Assembly: GCA_023246555.1 (NCBI GenBank)
Contig: JAHFIC010000039.1
Location: forward strand, 1-6,767
Direction of reading: 5' to 3'
Length of the DNA stretch: 6,767 nucleotides
Origin: Candidatus Magasanikiibacteriota bacterium
GTDB taxonomy: Bacteria; Patescibacteriota; Patescibacteriia; Magasanikbacterales; UBA922
The translations under genes were made by a program, and so were the position numbers. The notes beneath the pieces were generated by a model, which ran no database searches, had not been told where the DNA came from, and saw only the letters and a list, made by a program, of their open reading frames with translations. This document shows positions 5,347 through 6,767 of this stretch, piece by piece (positions within the stretch are counted from its first letter, which is position 1; each line of letters opens with the position of its first letter).

Positions 5347-6444
5347 TTAACGGATATCAAGCGTGTCTCCAGAGTAGACAATGTTGAGTGGCTCTATCAT
5401 AACCTGACGCTTTCCTTTTTGTATATAGCCCGCATCGAGGCCGGTGAATCCATGGGTTTTGATGATGCGGAGCGTTTTTGCGACATCTTTTTTGGGCACA
5501 AAAATGGCATAATCTTGTCCCATGTTGAATGTCTGGTACATTTCATAATCAGAAAGTCTGGTGGCGTGTTGGATAAAGGAAAATATCGGCTGGGGTTTAA
5601 AAATTTTTTCAATTGTATAGGTGAACGCAGGACGAGCACGCATGACTTTTCGAAGTCCATGGCCGGTGATGTTTGCGATGTAGTGAATGCGAACCCCGCG
5701 AGATAAAAGATGAGAGATGAGAGGTGAGTAGATATTGCTTCGCGTGAGAAGCGCGTCGCCGTATCGTTTGTCGTTTGGCAGTTTGGTAAAATACCCTTTT
5801 GGCAATTTTTTTGCAACGGCGCGCGCCAGCGTCAGGCCGTTGGCATTGACTCCATTGCTTTTGAGAAGAATAATCCGGTCATTCGCGCGTAATTTTTTAT
5901 CGGAGAGAAGATGAGACGATTTTTCGATCATGCCCGTCGCACACCCGCCGAGGTCGATCGTATCTGAAGCGACGATGCCCGCGAGTGCCGGTGTTTCTCC
6001 GCCACCCCAGGATACATGAGCGAGTTTGCATGCTTTTTGCCAGCCGCGAATCAAGCCCAGCGCGCGTTTTTTGTCCGAAAACCAATCGCTCGATCCGGTC
6101 GCCCAGTATGCGTGAAGGACTGTCGGCGTCGCTCCGATAGAGGAAAGATCGTTCACGATACACGCTACGGTATCGTGCGCCATGATATCGTAATAACTCT
6201 TGCCGGTTTTTTCGTACATGGCGTCAGCAACCAGATTTTTGGTGCCGAGCCCTTCCATGACAGAGGCAAAAATTTTTCCGCCCTGTCGCCACACATACGC
6301 CGACTCGCCGCGGCTTGCGGAAAATTCCCGGGCGCCGGTGCGGCGAAGCGATGCGGCAGTGCCTCGTGCGGCAGCCTGAGCAAGTTTTTTTATGGGGTCA
6401 ATCGCGTCGTAGCGGACGCCGGATTGTTGATAAGTGAGGGACAT
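5347..6444 (-). CDS. purM: Phosphoribosylformylglycinamidine cyclo-ligase (AIR synthetase) PurM
   Basis: Step 5: FGAM plus ATP closes the imidazole ring to give AIR, which is the substrate of the PurE part of the next gene. The protein has 365 residues (the family is usually about 345). The N-terminus LTYQQSGVRYDAIDP is family-like. The ATP/Mg segment is EGLGTKN at 64-70, where many members have DGVGTK; MAHDTVACIVNDLSSIGA (88-105), WGGGETP (146-152), SNGVNANGLTLAR (196-208) and TFNMGQDYAIF (305-315) follow. The usual HITGGG reads NITGHG at 258-263, one notable substitution. The ATG at 6442-6444 gives the expected start; no Shine-Dalgarno precedes it. The fused PurQ/S/C/E gene begins 55 bases downstream, so cotranscription is likely. 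A plus-strand promoter for a 50-aa gene appears to overlap its start codon. Confidence 0.95.
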   Translation of the reverse strand: MSLTYQQSGVRYDAIDPIKKLAQAAARGTAASLRRTGAREFSASRGESAYVWRQGGKIFASVMEGLGTKNLVADAMYEKTGKSYYDIMAHDTVACIVNDLSSIGATPTVLHAYWATGSSDWFSDKKRALGLIRGWQKACKLAHVSWGGGETPALAGIVASDTIDLGGCATGMIEKSSHLLSDKKLRANDRIILLKSNGVNANGLTLARAVAKKLPKGYFTKLPNDKRYGDALLTRSNIYSPLISHLLSRGVRIHYIANITGHGLRKVMRARPAFTYTIEKIFKPQPIFSFIQHATRLSDYEMYQTFNMGQDYAIFVPKKDVAKTLRIIKTHGFTGLDAGYIQKGKRQVMIEPLNIVYSGDTLDIR

Positions 6445-6454
6445 ATGTGATAGT
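6427..6454 (+). promoter_or_regulatory. Candidate extended -10 promoter for the 50-aa gene
   Basis: TTGATA at 6427-6432, a 16-base spacer, then GATAGT at 6449-6454 preceded by TG at 6446-6447 (extended -10). Initiation near 6461 would give a leader of about 14 bases to the ATG at 6475. It overlaps the purM start codon, so the two strands may interfere. Match judged by eye against the sigma-70 consensus. Confidence 0.4.
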
Positions 6455-6463
6455 GTTTTTTGG

Positions 6464-6470
6464 AAGGAGA
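6464..6470 (+). promoter_or_regulatory. Shine-Dalgarno of the 50-aa gene
   Basis: AAGGAGA, with GGAG ending 5 bases before the ATG at 6475-6477, is close to ideal spacing and strength. Confidence 0.75.
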
Positions 6471-6474
6471 TATT

Positions 6475-6627
6475 ATGAGCGAGATTGAACGAGAAGAAGA
6501 AGTGAAAAAGCAGCCGTTAAAGGAGGATAAACCCGACACGTCGGCGCCAGTCGAACCTCGAGAGGTTCGCGAGATCCCGCCATGTTGCCGGCAACCGGAT
6601 CGCGAATGTATCACTCACCAAAAGTGA
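6475..6627 (+). CDS. Small charged protein with a C-terminal cysteine cluster, 50 aa, unknown function
   Basis: I do not recognise this protein. Residues 1-34 are very rich in Glu, Lys, Arg and Pro (IEREEEVKKQ, then PVEPREVREI) and look disordered. The C-terminal part has a CC pair at 37-38 and Cys45 (PPCCRQPDREC). No membrane segment or signal peptide. A candidate promoter, a good Shine-Dalgarno at 5 bases, a TGA stop and an intrinsic terminator 16 bases later together make a complete transcription unit, which is the main argument that it is real. It lies between purM and the probable purL end, divergent from the former and convergent with the latter. The cysteines could bind a metal, but three are few for a stable site in a monomer. 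Confidence 0.68.
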   Translation: MSEIEREEEVKKQPLKEDKPDTSAPVEPREVREIPPCCRQPDRECITHQK

Positions 6628-6643
6628 TTTCGTGCGTCCACTC

Positions 6644-6692
6644 CCGGCAGGCGCCCATTGTGGTGCCTGCCGGCTTTTATTTTAATTTTTTT
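6644..6692 (+). terminator. Rho-independent terminator after the 50-aa gene
   Basis: A 12-bp stem CCGGCAGGCGCC (6644-6655) with GGTGCCTGCCGG (6662-6673), one G-T wobble and a 6-base loop, is followed by a T-rich tail (6675-6692, interrupted by A). The tail overlaps the 3' end of the convergent gene. There is no T run on the minus strand, so it would not stop purine transcription. Confidence 0.9.
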
Positions 6693-6767
6693 CTCAACCC
6701 GTTTAACCAAATTTCTTTTGCCTCCTCTAATCCGACATCGATCAGTCCATTCATTCGTAAACGTTTT
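6677..6767 (-). CDS. Gene end, probably PurL (FGAM synthase large subunit), partial
   Basis: An open minus-strand frame enters from the right edge and ends at TAA 6677-6679. Only 29 residues are visible, ending in NGLIDVGLEEAKEIWLNGL followed by RKKLK. The pattern I-D-x-x-L/V-E-E-x-x-x-x-W-x-x-G-L resembles the C-terminus of short-form bacterial PurL as I recall it (IDQSVEELSDVWKGAIP in Bacillus). Context supports this: purM and purQ/purS follow directly, and the PurQ and PurS parts need a separate PurL to make FGAM synthase. The segment is too short for certainty. Confidence 0.5.
   Translation of the reverse strand, partial: KRLRMNGLIDVGLEEAKEIWLNGLRKKLK

Noticed and set aside
6445..6474. 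Purine riboswitch or other leader control before purM
   Set aside because: Only 30 bases separate purM from the 50-aa start codon, and no aptamer-like structure is seen. Any such control would lie upstream of the probable purL gene, outside the window.

Overview
This window is a de novo purine (IMP) biosynthesis cluster encoded on the minus strand, with three very small genes on the plus strand sitting in the gaps between the purine genes. Read in the direction of purine transcription (right to left), the order is: a 29-codon gene end that is probably purL; purM (AIR synthetase); one 880-residue polypeptide combining PurQ, PurS, PurC and PurE; then purB (adenylosuccinate lyase); then the first 105 codons of purF (amidophosphoribosyltransferase). 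These cover step 1 (PurF), step 4 (PurL/PurQ/PurS), step 5 (PurM), step 6 (PurE), step 7 (PurC) and step 8 (PurB). PurD, PurN/PurT and the last two steps are not in the window. PurE has class II (animal PAICS-like) motifs, so CO2 can be used directly and no PurK is expected.

The most unusual object is the four-part fusion. The PurC and PurE parts are joined by a linker built from three tandem copies of a 14-bp unit. Because 14 is not a multiple of three, the copies are read in three different frames. Gain or loss of one unit would cut PurE off. The short spacer between purM and this gene is made of related short repeats. A second partial PurS-like segment appears to lie between PurQ and PurS.

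Three small plus-strand genes (59, 87 and 50 aa) occupy the gaps purB/purE (two genes) and purM/purL (one gene). Each has a strong Shine-Dalgarno sequence and is followed by a good intrinsic terminator. In contrast the purine genes have weak, distant or no visible Shine-Dalgarno sequences. Two of the small products have one membrane span, and all three carry cysteines in the C-terminal part. I do not recognise any of them.

Organism: a bacterium using a code in which TGA is a stop (two small genes end in TGA directly before terminators). The gene fusion, short spacers, moderate G+C with A/T-rich runs, the E. coli-type PurB and the mixed PurC/PurE types suggest an uncultured lineage such as Patescibacteria/CPR, but that placement is an inference from style and not proven by any marker here. 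About 260 bases after the purE end (2387-2648) carry no gene I can support; they contain a perfect AT-rich inverted repeat and a GC-rich, potentially folded patch. No tRNA, rRNA, CRISPR array or insertion sequence was seen.
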